Of a DNA stretch of 64,000 nt, positions 55,161 through 62,943 are shown in pieces. The translations under genes were made by a program, and so were the position numbers. Below the pieces are notes generated by a model. It saw nothing but the letters and a program-made list of their open reading frames with translations. It ran no database searches and was not told where the DNA came from. How positions within the stretch are numbered: position 1 is the first letter of the stretch; every line of letters begins with the position of its first letter. Origin of the DNA: Desulfovibrio inopinatus DSM 10711 (GTDB lineage Bacteria; Desulfobacterota; Desulfovibrionia; Desulfovibrionales; Desulfovibrionaceae); assembly GCF_000429305.1 (NCBI RefSeq), contig NZ_AUBP01000002.1, forward strand, positions 1-64,000, in the 5' to 3' direction.

Positions 55161-56903
55161 TTAGAAATTGTAGACCGAATCAAGTTCTTCGTCAGGAACG
55201 TCGAACGTGATGTTGTGAGGAGCCAGGGCCTCGCGTTTGAAGTACCGGGGCAGGCGGTCATGTTCTTTGCCCAAACCGGCTTTCTGGTTGAATTCGCGTT
55301 CTTTCTTGAGGATGGTCTTGCCGAGTTCGACAACATCATCGGCAGTCATGGACAGACCGTACATGCCGTTGATGGTTTCGATCATAGCGCTGAAGGTATC
55401 CTGCTGATCGAGAATGGCGAAGGCGACGAACAGGCAGAAGCCCGTGGCGTCGAGAGCCGCCGTGGCGATTTGCAGGTTGCGAGACAGTTCAGCCTGACCT
55501 TCGACAGCATGAGGATCGACATCGCCACCGACTTTGAGGATGTTCGTGGCAATGCAGTACCCGGCAGTGTGGTCAGCACCCATGGTGGTGGTGGCATAGG
55601 TGACACCGATGCCTTTAACACCGCGAGGATCGTAAGCAGGCATGGCCTGGCCTTTGACGACCGGAGCATGCTCGAGTCCGAAGCATTTCGCCGTAACAGC
55701 GGTACCAGCACCAAGAATGCGGCCCAAGGGAGTGCCTTTGCCGGCTTCATCGACAAGACGGATGGCGCCTTCGGTATCACCGAATTCAATAACACCGGCT
55801 TCCATGGCGACACCGATGGTGGCACCCATTTCAATGGTGTCAAATCCGTAGTTGTCATCCATGAAGTCCAGCTTGGCAACGACATCAAGATCATGAATGC
55901 CGCAGTTACCACCGTGAGACCAGGTGGTTTCGTATTCAGGCTGTTTGCTCAGGAAGTTGCCGTCTTTGTCGTAGTAGGTGCCTGAACACTGAATGGCGCA
56001 GCCTCTGTGGCAACCCAAGGTTGCAGAACCCGGTCCGCCGCGTTCGTTTTCCAGGTTGGCCTGAGCTTCACCGGACAGGTCGGCGTGATCTTTGTAGCGG
56101 CCTTCCTTGAAGTTGTAGGTCGGGTAGGCGCCAGCTTCGTTCAAGATGTTGGTCAGGACGTTGGTGCCGAACGTGGGCAGGCCTTGCCCGGTAACGGCGT
56201 GGCGTTTCAGGCCTTCGACGAATTCCTTGTTGGACGCCTTGAACTTTTCTTGATCGACGGGTTTGCGTATTTTGGTGCCAGCGGGATCGATAACCAAGGC
56301 TTTGATGCCTTTGGATCCCATAACGGCGCCAACACCACCGCGACCGGCATGGCGTGTGGGGCGAAATTCAACGTCGGTGACAGCGATGGTCGAGTTAGCC
56401 ATCTTCATTTCACCGGCAGTACCGATGGAGATGATGGAAACCTTCTCTCCGTAAACCGGTTTCAGTTTGTCACACAGATCGTAGTTGGGCAGCATTCTCA
56501 GAGAATTGTCGACTTTGAATTCGATTTTGTCTTGCCCGATATAGACGAGGTAGAGATCATCGGTTTTGGCTTCGCCTTCGATGATAATAGCGGCGTAACC
56601 CAAACGTGCGAGGTATTGGCCAGCCTGACCACCGGCGTTAGCTTCTTTGATACCGCCGGTCAGAGGGCTTTTGCAGCCAAAGGACATACGTCCCGAGGTG
56701 CTGGCAGCCGATCCAGCCATAAGGCCAGGAGAAATAACGAGCTTGTTTTCAGGTCCGAGAGCGTGGCAATCCGCAGGAACTTCTGTGGCCACAACAATGC
56801 TTGTCATTGCACGACCGCCAAGTCCGGCATAATCGCCCAATTCTTCCGTCGTGGCTTTAGGTCCGCCCTCAGCGCCGACGTCAATTCGAAGAATTTTATC
56901 CAT
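55161..56903 (-). CDS. aor: Aldehyde:ferredoxin oxidoreductase
   Basis: This 580-residue enzyme oxidises aldehydes to acids with ferredoxin, or reduces acids, using a tungsten (or molybdenum) bis-pterin and a [4Fe-4S] cluster. The N-terminal pterin domain has GGRAMTSIVVATEVPADCHALG and LMAGSAASTSGRMSFGCKSPLTGG. The cluster Cys lie in GCHRGCAIQCSG near residue 294 and GFCLFVAFA near 488. DPRGVKGIGVTYATTTMGADHTAG is the second pterin-binding segment. It uses highly biased codons, suggesting strong expression. AAGGAGG precedes the ATG. With adh1 it can interconvert ethanol, acetaldehyde and acetate. Confidence 0.95.
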   Translation of the reverse strand: MDKILRIDVGAEGGPKATTEELGDYAGLGGRAMTSIVVATEVPADCHALGPENKLVISPGLMAGSAASTSGRMSFGCKSPLTGGIKEANAGGQAGQYLARLGYAAIIIEGEAKTDDLYLVYIGQDKIEFKVDNSLRMLPNYDLCDKLKPVYGEKVSIISIGTAGEMKMANSTIAVTDVEFRPTRHAGRGGVGAVMGSKGIKALVIDPAGTKIRKPVDQEKFKASNKEFVEGLKRHAVTGQGLPTFGTNVLTNILNEAGAYPTYNFKEGRYKDHADLSGEAQANLENERGGPGSATLGCHRGCAIQCSGTYYDKDGNFLSKQPEYETTWSHGGNCGIHDLDVVAKLDFMDDNYGFDTIEMGATIGVAMEAGVIEFGDTEGAIRLVDEAGKGTPLGRILGAGTAVTAKCFGLEHAPVVKGQAMPAYDPRGVKGIGVTYATTTMGADHTAGYCIATNILKVGGDVDPHAVEGQAELSRNLQIATAALDATGFCLFVAFAILDQQDTFSAMIETINGMYGLSMTADDVVELGKTILKKEREFNQKAGLGKEHDRLPRYFKREALAPHNITFDVPDEELDSVYNF

Positions 56904-57097
56904 TACAGCCTCCTTAAGGTGGGATAATGTGGATGGGTGTTTGCATTTTGTAACAAAAAATAATCGAGTGCAAGATAAATGTGTTGTATTTTGCTGAGAA
57001 TTGTTAAAATATACAGTTAATTATGCCTGTAAAGTACTATGTCACAAAAGACATAACAACGTAATACATCTTTATTGGTGATAAATAACAGAAAAAA

Positions 57098-57125
57098 ACA
57101 ATGCAATATGAATGAATTGCATTGT
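57098..57125. promoter_or_regulatory. Perfect inverted repeat upstream of aor
   Basis: ACAATGCAAT (57098-57107) and ATTGCATTGT (57116-57125) form 10-bp arms around 8 bp, typical of a dimeric operator. It lies about 195 bp before the aor start. The regulator is not identified. Confidence 0.6.
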
Positions 57126-57217
57126 AATAAAAGACAAAAAATGTCGATATGATACGTGTATTTTGAAACTGGTAAGAAAAAAAGAGAAAGAATAAGTGGG
57201 TGGTAAGAGCAGATAAA

Positions 57218-57323
57218 AATGCCCGAACCGACCCCCCTCTAGCGGGCCGGACAATGTTCGTGCCTCCCCCTTGCGCAAACATTGACCATTTGGCCCGCTT
57301 CGGCGGGAGCCGGTTGGGGCATT
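57218..57323 (-). ncRNA. Structured leader candidate upstream of aor
   Basis: Nested complementary arms are present: 57218-57232 with 57309-57323 (13/15 pairs), 57241-57248 with 57292-57299 (8 bp) and 57252-57258 with 57278-57284 (7 bp). A second small hairpin CCCGC-TTCG-GCGGG at 57294-57307 is an alternative to the outer 8-bp helix. The block is GC-rich in an AT-rich intergenic region of 614 bp. On the minus strand it could be part of a long aor leader, for example a cofactor-sensing RNA; it could also be a DNA-level repeat. Confidence 0.5.
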
Positions 57324-57471
57324 CGTGACGCGACCGCCGACAAATCATCGCGCCACGAAATTTAGTATCAAATAACTTTTAGCTGGAACGTCGACCAAAA
57401 CCCATGTCCGAATTTTGTCCGACGGCGCAAACCAGAGCATAAATCTCCGGTTTGTGCATATTTCCAGCAGC

Positions 57472-57495
57472 CCGGGAAGGGCAATCCCTTCCCGG
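57472..57495 (-). terminator. Terminator-like hairpin after adh1
   Basis: CCGGGAAGGG (57472-57481) pairs with CCCTTCCCGG (57486-57495), loop CAAT, 23 bp past the stop. The stem is strong but no T run follows. Confidence 0.65.
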
Positions 57496-57517
57496 TATGC
57501 TTGGAGGACCGCAGGTC

Positions 57518-58699
57518 TTACAGAGCGGCGGTGTAGATGGCGGTAACGTCCGCGTCTTTGGGGCAGCGCGGGTTGGTCAGACCACAAGCGTCTTTCTGAG
57601 CATTGCCGGTCATGGTCGGGATATCTTCGGCCTTGACGTCTTTGCCATAACGCTTGCCAAGTTCGACCAGGCCAGACGGGATACCAACGTCGGCGGACAG
57701 CGTTTTGATGGCGTCGAGGCACTTATCAGCGCCTTCGCGTTTGGACAGGCCGGTGAGGTCTTCGCCCATGATTTCAGCCATTTTGCAGAAACGATCAACC
57801 TTGGCGATCAAGTTGAATTTTTCAACGTGGGGCAACAGAATGGCGTTGCATTCACCGTGGGGCAGATCGTAGAAGCCGCCCAACTGGTGAGCCATGGCGT
57901 GGACGTGGCCCAGGCTGGCGTTGTTGAAGGCCATACCAGCGAGGTACTGAGCGAAGCACATGGCTTCACGGGCTTCGATGTCCTGGCCGTTGGCAACGGC
58001 GGGGCGGAGGTACTGGAAGATGAGTTCGATGGCTTTTTCAGCGCAAGCATCGGTCATCGGGTTAGCGATAGTGGAAACATAAGCTTCAACAGCGTGGGTC
58101 AGGGCGTCCATACCGGTAGCAGCGGTCAGCGCCGGGGGCATGCCAACCATGAGCAACGGATCGTCCAGGGCGATACCCGGGGTGACGCGCCAGTCAACGA
58201 TAGCCATTTTAACTTTGCGGGACAGGTCGGTGATGATGCAGAAGCGGGTCATTTCCGAAGCCGTGCCGGCGGTGGTGTTAACGGCCACGTACGGGGGCAT
58301 GGGTTTGGTGGATTTGTCAACGCCTTCGAAGTCGTGAATTTTGCCGCCGTTAGCAACAACAAGGCCGACGCCTTTGCAGCAGTCATGCGAAGAACCGCCA
58401 CCGAGGGAAATCAGGCTGTCGCAGCCGTTTTTCTGGTAAGCTTCAACACCAGCGGCGACGTTGGCGTCAGTCGGGTTGGGAATGGTTTCATCGTAAACAA
58501 CATAGTCCATCTTGGCTTCGTCAAGCAAGTCGGTGATTTGCTTGGCAATGCCGGCACCAACGATACCTTTGTCCGTAACGAGCAGGGGCTTGGAACCGCC
58601 CAGGGCGCGAATCTTGCCGGGGATTTCTTTGGAAGCGCCGATGCCGATAAGGGTAACACTCGGGATAAAGAAACCGTAAACCTGTTCACGTACAGCCAT
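57518..58699 (-). CDS. Iron-containing alcohol dehydrogenase
   Basis: This 393-residue type III alcohol dehydrogenase uses NAD(P) and iron to interconvert primary alcohols and aldehydes. The cofactor loop is LGGGSSHDCCKGVGL, with PMPPYVAVNTTAGTASEMTRFC. Metal ligands are TGMDALTHAVEAYVS (Asp and His) and HAMAHQLGGFYDLPHGECNA (two His). Codon use is strongly biased, as in aor, implying abundant protein. MAVREQ at 58699 has GGAG 8 nt upstream. Expression probably depends on the sigma-54 promoter 100 bp upstream. Confidence 0.95.
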   Translation of the reverse strand: MAVREQVYGFFIPSVTLIGIGASKEIPGKIRALGGSKPLLVTDKGIVGAGIAKQITDLLDEAKMDYVVYDETIPNPTDANVAAGVEAYQKNGCDSLISLGGGSSHDCCKGVGLVVANGGKIHDFEGVDKSTKPMPPYVAVNTTAGTASEMTRFCIITDLSRKVKMAIVDWRVTPGIALDDPLLMVGMPPALTAATGMDALTHAVEAYVSTIANPMTDACAEKAIELIFQYLRPAVANGQDIEAREAMCFAQYLAGMAFNNASLGHVHAMAHQLGGFYDLPHGECNAILLPHVEKFNLIAKVDRFCKMAEIMGEDLTGLSKREGADKCLDAIKTLSADVGIPSGLVELGKRYGKDVKAEDIPTMTGNAQKDACGLTNPRCPKDADVTAIYTAAL

Positions 58700-58764
58700 A
58701 GCACACACTCCGATGGTTTATGAGGTTGATCGAAATACTATCCCCACTCGATACTTAACATGTA

Positions 58765-58789
58765 GCAACCCAACCCAACGCAGGGTTGC
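58765..58789 (-). promoter_or_regulatory. 5'-end stem-loop of the adh1 mRNA
   Basis: GCAACCC and GGGTTGC (58765-58771 and 58783-58789) pair. The expected start of the sigma-54 transcript, 12 nt from the -12 element, is about 58788, so the RNA would begin with this stem, a known way to protect abundant mRNAs. Confidence 0.55.
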
Positions 58790-58799
58790 CTTTCTATAG

Positions 58800-58814
58800 G
58801 CAAATGGCGTGCCA
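58800..58814 (-). promoter_or_regulatory. Sigma-54 promoter of adh1
   Basis: Minus strand reads TGGCACGCCATTTGC, an exact match to the -24/-12 consensus TGGCAC(G)N4TTGC with the required GG-N10-GC spacing. It lies about 100 bp upstream of adh1 and next to the gene of a sigma-54 activator. Confidence 0.93.
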
Positions 58815-58868
58815 AAGTTGTTTTGTTATTTATATCAGTGCGTTAGTTCTTTTTGAGGAAATCGAGAT

Positions 58869-59016
58869 GGGTCGAAAAAGAAAGGGGGCAAAACGACACA
58901 CTGGGATGGTTCGTTTGGAACACACGAGTCTTTTGCGTTTTTTTTCTTTTTAATTTAGCTAGTTGCAGTTTTAAATCATTTTGACCCATGCGGGGGAGGT
59001 GATCGGGTCAAAATGA
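58869..59016. promoter_or_regulatory. Candidate activator-binding sites (UAS) for adh1
   Basis: A perfect 12-bp inverted repeat TCATTTTGACCC / GGGTCAAAATGA (58976-58987 and 59005-59016, 17-bp spacer) lies 160-200 bp upstream of the promoter. Related half-sites GGGTCGAAAAAG (58869-58880) and GGGCAAAACGAC (58886-58897) lie between. This is the arrangement expected for an NtrC-type activator. The region begins 20 bp past the regulator gene stop. Confidence 0.65.
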
Positions 59017-59036
59017 CACTGCATTGATCGGTGAAT

Positions 59037-60386
59037 CTAGTCGACAGAGATGCCGTACTTTTGAATTTTGCGATATAATGTTTTTCGACCAATCCCTAAA
59101 GCCTTTGCAGCCTGTGCACGGTTGCCGTCGTAGAAGGATAAAACTTTGCCAATGTGGTCCCGTTCCATGGCATCTATAGATAAAAACGAGTCATTCTCAC
59201 TATCCATAAAGGCTTGTTCGACGAGTTCTTTGGGGAGAGCGCGATCGGTTATGATGCCGTTATCTGCTAAAATAATGCTCCGTTCTATGACATTGCGTAA
59301 TTCTCGAACATTGCCCGGCCAGTTGTAATTGAGCAGGCATTGCATCGCTTTGTCCGTTATGGTGCAGCTCGGCAGTGTGCGGCATAATCGGCCGAGAAAG
59401 TGCTCGACGAGGAGGGGAACATCTTCCTTGCGTTGGTACAGCGAAGGTATTTCAATATTGAACACGTTAATACGGTGGAACAAGGCTTCATGAAAGCGGC
59501 CTTCCTCAACTTCACGACCAAGATTTCGGTTCGTTGCAAAAAGAAAGCGAATATCTGCCGTTCGTTCGTCTTTTTCACCAACACGCCGGTAAGACTTGCT
59601 TTCCAGAGCGCGAAGCAGCGATGCTTGTACTTCAAGCGGCAGTTCCCCTATTTCATCGAGAAACAAGGTTCCTTTATGAGCAAACGTCATCAGGCCTTCG
59701 CGGTTTTCCGTTGCACCGGTGAACGATCCCTTCGTGTGCCCAAAAAGCTCACTTCGTGCGAGTTCGCGTTGTAACGTTGCGCAGTTTTTGACAATAAGTG
59801 GTGCGTCGTTGCGATTGCTGGCTGCATGAATGGAGTTGGCCACCACATCTTTCCCGGCTCCTGAGTCGCCAGTAATCAACACGGGGACGTCGGTTGGGGC
59901 GACTTTATCTATGAGAAACCGTATATGTTTGATCGGAGCAGAGTTCCCGATAAGCTTTTGTGTGGGACGCGCGGTTTTTTGTGAGTGCTTGAGGCCACGG
60001 TTTTCGCGTTGTAACGCAACGCGTTGATACGCCCGGTCGATGACAAGTTCGAGACGATCGAGTTTAAAAGGTTTGGTTATATAGTCATACACGCCAAGGC
60101 GCATGGCTTCCACGGCATTATCGATAGCGCCGTGCCCTGTGATCAGGATAAATTCTGCATCAGCTAAACGCCCTTTAAATTCGACATAAAGATCAAGACC
60201 ATCTCCGTCGGGAAGGCGGATATCGAGCACGATAATATCGTACTGTTGTTTTTTGACCATTTCACGAGCGGTTGCCGCATCAGGGGCCGTGTCGATGTTG
60301 CGCAGGTCGTTAGTGAGCTCCTTTTGGAGGAGTTTTAGAATGGGAAGTTCGTCATCAACGACAAGGACTTGATAGCGATTAACCAT
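59037..60386 (-). CDS. Sigma-54-dependent response regulator, NtrC family
   Basis: This 449-residue activator has a receiver (VLVVDDELPILK, phosphoacceptor in IIVLDIRLPDGDG), a central AAA+ domain with GDSGAGKDVVA (Walker A), GSFTGA near 219 (sigma-54 contact) and LFLDEIGELP, and a C-terminal Fis-type helix-turn-helix (GNRAQAAKALGIGRKTLYRKI). The ATG at 60386 overlaps the kinase stop by 8 bp. Its most likely target is the promoter just downstream, before adh1. Confidence 0.95.
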   Translation of the reverse strand: MVNRYQVLVVDDELPILKLLQKELTNDLRNIDTAPDAATAREMVKKQQYDIIVLDIRLPDGDGLDLYVEFKGRLADAEFILITGHGAIDNAVEAMRLGVYDYITKPFKLDRLELVIDRAYQRVALQRENRGLKHSQKTARPTQKLIGNSAPIKHIRFLIDKVAPTDVPVLITGDSGAGKDVVANSIHAASNRNDAPLIVKNCATLQRELARSELFGHTKGSFTGATENREGLMTFAHKGTLFLDEIGELPLEVQASLLRALESKSYRRVGEKDERTADIRFLFATNRNLGREVEEGRFHEALFHRINVFNIEIPSLYQRKEDVPLLVEHFLGRLCRTLPSCTITDKAMQCLLNYNWPGNVRELRNVIERSIILADNGIITDRALPKELVEQAFMDSENDSFLSIDAMERDHIGKVLSFYDGNRAQAAKALGIGRKTLYRKIQKYGISVD

Positions 60387-61599
60387 GGTTGCGCTCCGGT
60401 TTGAGCGGCAGGGTGACAATAAAGCGTGAGCCTCGACCTATTTCACTATCTACCGAGATATCGCCCTGGTGTTCTTTAACGATATTGTAGCAGGTGGAGA
60501 GACCGATGCCGATGCCCTTGCCGACAGGTTTGGTTGTAAAAAAGGGGTCGAAAAGCTTGTCTCGATTGGCTGATGGAATACCGCAGCCAGTATCTTCCAC
60601 TTCAATAAGAACTTTGTCCAAACCAAGAGGACTCGTCCGAACCGAAATGACGCCTTTTTGCTTGTGTGCGTCCATGGCGTCGACAGCGTTCGTTAAAAGG
60701 TTGAGCAATACCTGCTTGAGTTGGGGCTCGTCGCCTTCGATGTGGGGAAGGCCATAGTAGAGTTGGGTATCGACAATGATTCCAGTTTTCCGCTTGAGGT
60801 GATAGTGCAGAATCTTCAGTGTTTCCCGCACCATATTATTAACATCCACAACGCAGAATTGGGATGAGACAGGGTGGCCGAAATGGAGCAGAGTGCGTAC
60901 GATGTCACGACAACGCCGACATTCCTTGATGATGGTTTCGGTGTAGTCGCGGAAATCTTCGGCTAGAGACTCGGGAACATGGGTTTCAATTGTCGCAAGT
61001 CGTCGCTGAATGCCTTCGGCATAGCCGGAAATGGCCGCGAGAGGGTTGTTGACCTCATGTGCCACGCCAGTAGCCAACACTCCGATAGTCGCCATCTTTT
61101 CAGCCTGATAATATTTGGCCTGATATTCTTTTTCCATGGTGACATCGCGTTTGAAAATCAACACGCGGTGTTTGGGCCACTGTGGATTTTTCAGTGGTGA
61201 AGCCACCATTTCGAACTGCATATTTCGGCCAGCAATGCGGAATATGGCGGTTTCTTTACTGACAACGTTTTCTTTGAGTGAGCGAAACGCCGGGCATTCT
61301 TCGCATGGTTCATCGGACTGTCGAAAATATGAATAACAGTACTGTCCAATAGGGTTCCCTTTCCCGAACAAGTCATGGAAGACGTGATTAACAGAAATAA
61401 TTTTGAGATCTTCATCTAAAACCATCATGACATCGGTAATACCGTCAAGAATGGCCCCGATTTCACGTCGACGATTTTCTGATTCGGTATTCGATCCCTT
61501 AAGTTCCTCAATTTTTTGACGTAATTCTTCGAAATATCCAAGTTTGGAATGTTCGATGCCAATGAGATCATAGAGGGTTGGGGAAGGAGTTGCTTCCAT
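60379..61599 (-). CDS. PAS sensor histidine kinase, NtrB-like
   Basis: This 406-residue cytosolic kinase has a PAS domain near 60-165 containing CYSYFRQSDEPCEECPAF, a C-x10-C-x2-C cluster. The phosphoacceptor His is in GVAHEVNNPLAAISG near 180, followed by HATPase boxes (LLNLLTNAVDAMDAH, DTGCGIPSANRDKLFDPFFTTK). The cysteines could hold a metal or Fe-S sensor of redox state. ATG overlaps the adh2 stop by one base (TAATG). It should phosphorylate the downstream activator. Confidence 0.93.
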   Translation of the reverse strand: MEATPSPTLYDLIGIEHSKLGYFEELRQKIEELKGSNTESENRRREIGAILDGITDVMMVLDEDLKIISVNHVFHDLFGKGNPIGQYCYSYFRQSDEPCEECPAFRSLKENVVSKETAIFRIAGRNMQFEMVASPLKNPQWPKHRVLIFKRDVTMEKEYQAKYYQAEKMATIGVLATGVAHEVNNPLAAISGYAEGIQRRLATIETHVPESLAEDFRDYTETIIKECRRCRDIVRTLLHFGHPVSSQFCVVDVNNMVRETLKILHYHLKRKTGIIVDTQLYYGLPHIEGDEPQLKQVLLNLLTNAVDAMDAHKQKGVISVRTSPLGLDKVLIEVEDTGCGIPSANRDKLFDPFFTTKPVGKGIGIGLSTCYNIVKEHQGDISVDSEIGRGSRFIVTLPLKPERNHG

Positions 61600-62741
61600 T
61601 ACCAGACCTCCTCGCAAATCCCCATGAGATCGTCGCAATAAGCGGATCTGGGGTTTGTAAGTTGACACGCGTCACGCGTTGCCATGGAACAAATTTTTTC
61701 CAGGGGAGTGCGGTCGGGTAACAAATCACGCAACCGCAAGGGGGTATCCATTTCAGCAAACAGCTCTTCCAGACGATCAATACCGGCCAATGCTGCCCGT
61801 TCATCGGCACATACTCGTGGTCCGATGACAATACGGCCGATATCACCAAGTTTTTTGGGGTTGGCAGCCAGGTTATATCGCATCACAGCAGGCAACAATA
61901 CTGGGTGAACCATGCCGTGGAGGACGTCGTACATTCCACCTAAAGAGTGAGCCAAAGCGTGGAGGGTTCCTAATCCTGCATTGGAAAAGGACATGCCGGC
62001 GGCAGCCGATGCGGTGCTGAGTTCTTCCAGAGCCGCTTGGTCGCGGTCGCGGACAGCCGGCAGAATGTTTTTAATGAAAAGTCGCATAGCTAAGAGCGCT
62101 TGAGATTCAGTGAACGGCGATGCCAGCGGAGAAAGGTAGGACTCGACGGCATGAGCAAACGCGTCAATCGCTGAAGCCGTGATGAGGCTGCGACTTTTTG
62201 TCAACAACAGGTCCGGATCGGTGATGGAAATATTCGGTACGAGTGAACGCGAAATAATAGACATTTTCACCTGGCGCTCGACATCGGTAATAATGCAATA
62301 TTGAGAGATATCGGAACCTGAACCAGCTGTTGACGGAATAAAAATCATGGGCGGCAAAGGCCGCATGATGCGGTTGGCCCCTTCATAATCGCTAATTTTG
62401 CCTCCATTCCCTGCAATGGTGGCGATCCCTTTCGCAGCGTCCATAGGGCTGCCACCGCCAAGTGCAACGATGACGTCGAGCTTTTCTTGCAAATACAGTT
62501 TTGCTCCTTTGTGCACTTGATGGTCACGAGGGTTGGAGCTCACATCATTGAAATAAACACAGTCGAGTCTGTCATCTTCAAGAATTTGGCGCACTTGATC
62601 TACCCATCCTGAAGATTCCAAGCCGTTGTCACTGACGAGAAGAATACGTTGGGCTCCGAGCCGTCTTGCACACTGGGCGAGGTATTTGATGCTGCCGTGT
62701 CCGAAAATGATATCTGGAATAGCGAATTTAGTAATGAGCAT
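61599..62741 (-). CDS. Second iron-containing alcohol dehydrogenase
   Basis: This 380-residue type III alcohol dehydrogenase is the first gene of the kinase/regulator operon. Motifs: ALGGGSPMDAAKGIATIAGN, PPMIFIPSTAGSGSDISQYC, SAIDAFAHAVESYLS (Asp and His ligands) and LHALAHSLGGMYDVLHGMVHP. It is a divergent paralogue of adh1 with ordinary codon use. The ATG at 62741 has AAGGAG 8 nt upstream. It may serve basal or sensing roles for the alcohol that the kinase responds to. Confidence 0.93.
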   Translation of the reverse strand: MLITKFAIPDIIFGHGSIKYLAQCARRLGAQRILLVSDNGLESSGWVDQVRQILEDDRLDCVYFNDVSSNPRDHQVHKGAKLYLQEKLDVIVALGGGSPMDAAKGIATIAGNGGKISDYEGANRIMRPLPPMIFIPSTAGSGSDISQYCIITDVERQVKMSIISRSLVPNISITDPDLLLTKSRSLITASAIDAFAHAVESYLSPLASPFTESQALLAMRLFIKNILPAVRDRDQAALEELSTASAAAGMSFSNAGLGTLHALAHSLGGMYDVLHGMVHPVLLPAVMRYNLAANPKKLGDIGRIVIGPRVCADERAALAGIDRLEELFAEMDTPLRLRDLLPDRTPLEKICSMATRDACQLTNPRSAYCDDLMGICEEVW

Positions 62742-62943
62742 GAAGGTCTCCTTATGGAACCGAATAGGTATTCTTCTCCAGGGCGCAAGATCGTATACAG
62801 CAACACCGGTACACACTGACCGAGCCGGCAACTCGACGAAGGCAATAGTATGCCAGTAAAAATTGGCTAGCCGTGTTCATCGAAAACACGTATGGGGGGA
62901 GGCCGCAGCGGCGAAAAAAGACCGTTTGCGGCGAGGTATCGGC

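Noticed and set aside
56007-56927. Plus-strand frame opposite aor
   Set aside because: Same cause as the frame opposite adh1; aor motifs are clear on the minus strand.
57452-58723. Plus-strand open frame of 423 codons opposite adh1
   Set aside because: It mirrors the strongly biased codons of adh1, a known cause of long antisense frames, and has no recognisable protein.
58976-59016. Inverted repeat as terminator of the activator gene
   Set aside because: The loop is 17 nt, the stem is AT-rich and no T run follows. Related half-sites nearer adh1 fit operator sites better.
62842-62855. Second -24/-12 promoter, upstream of adh2 (TGGCATACTATTGC)
   Set aside because: GG to GC spacing is one base short of the strict 10, which normally abolishes sigma-54 use; kept only as a weak possibility.
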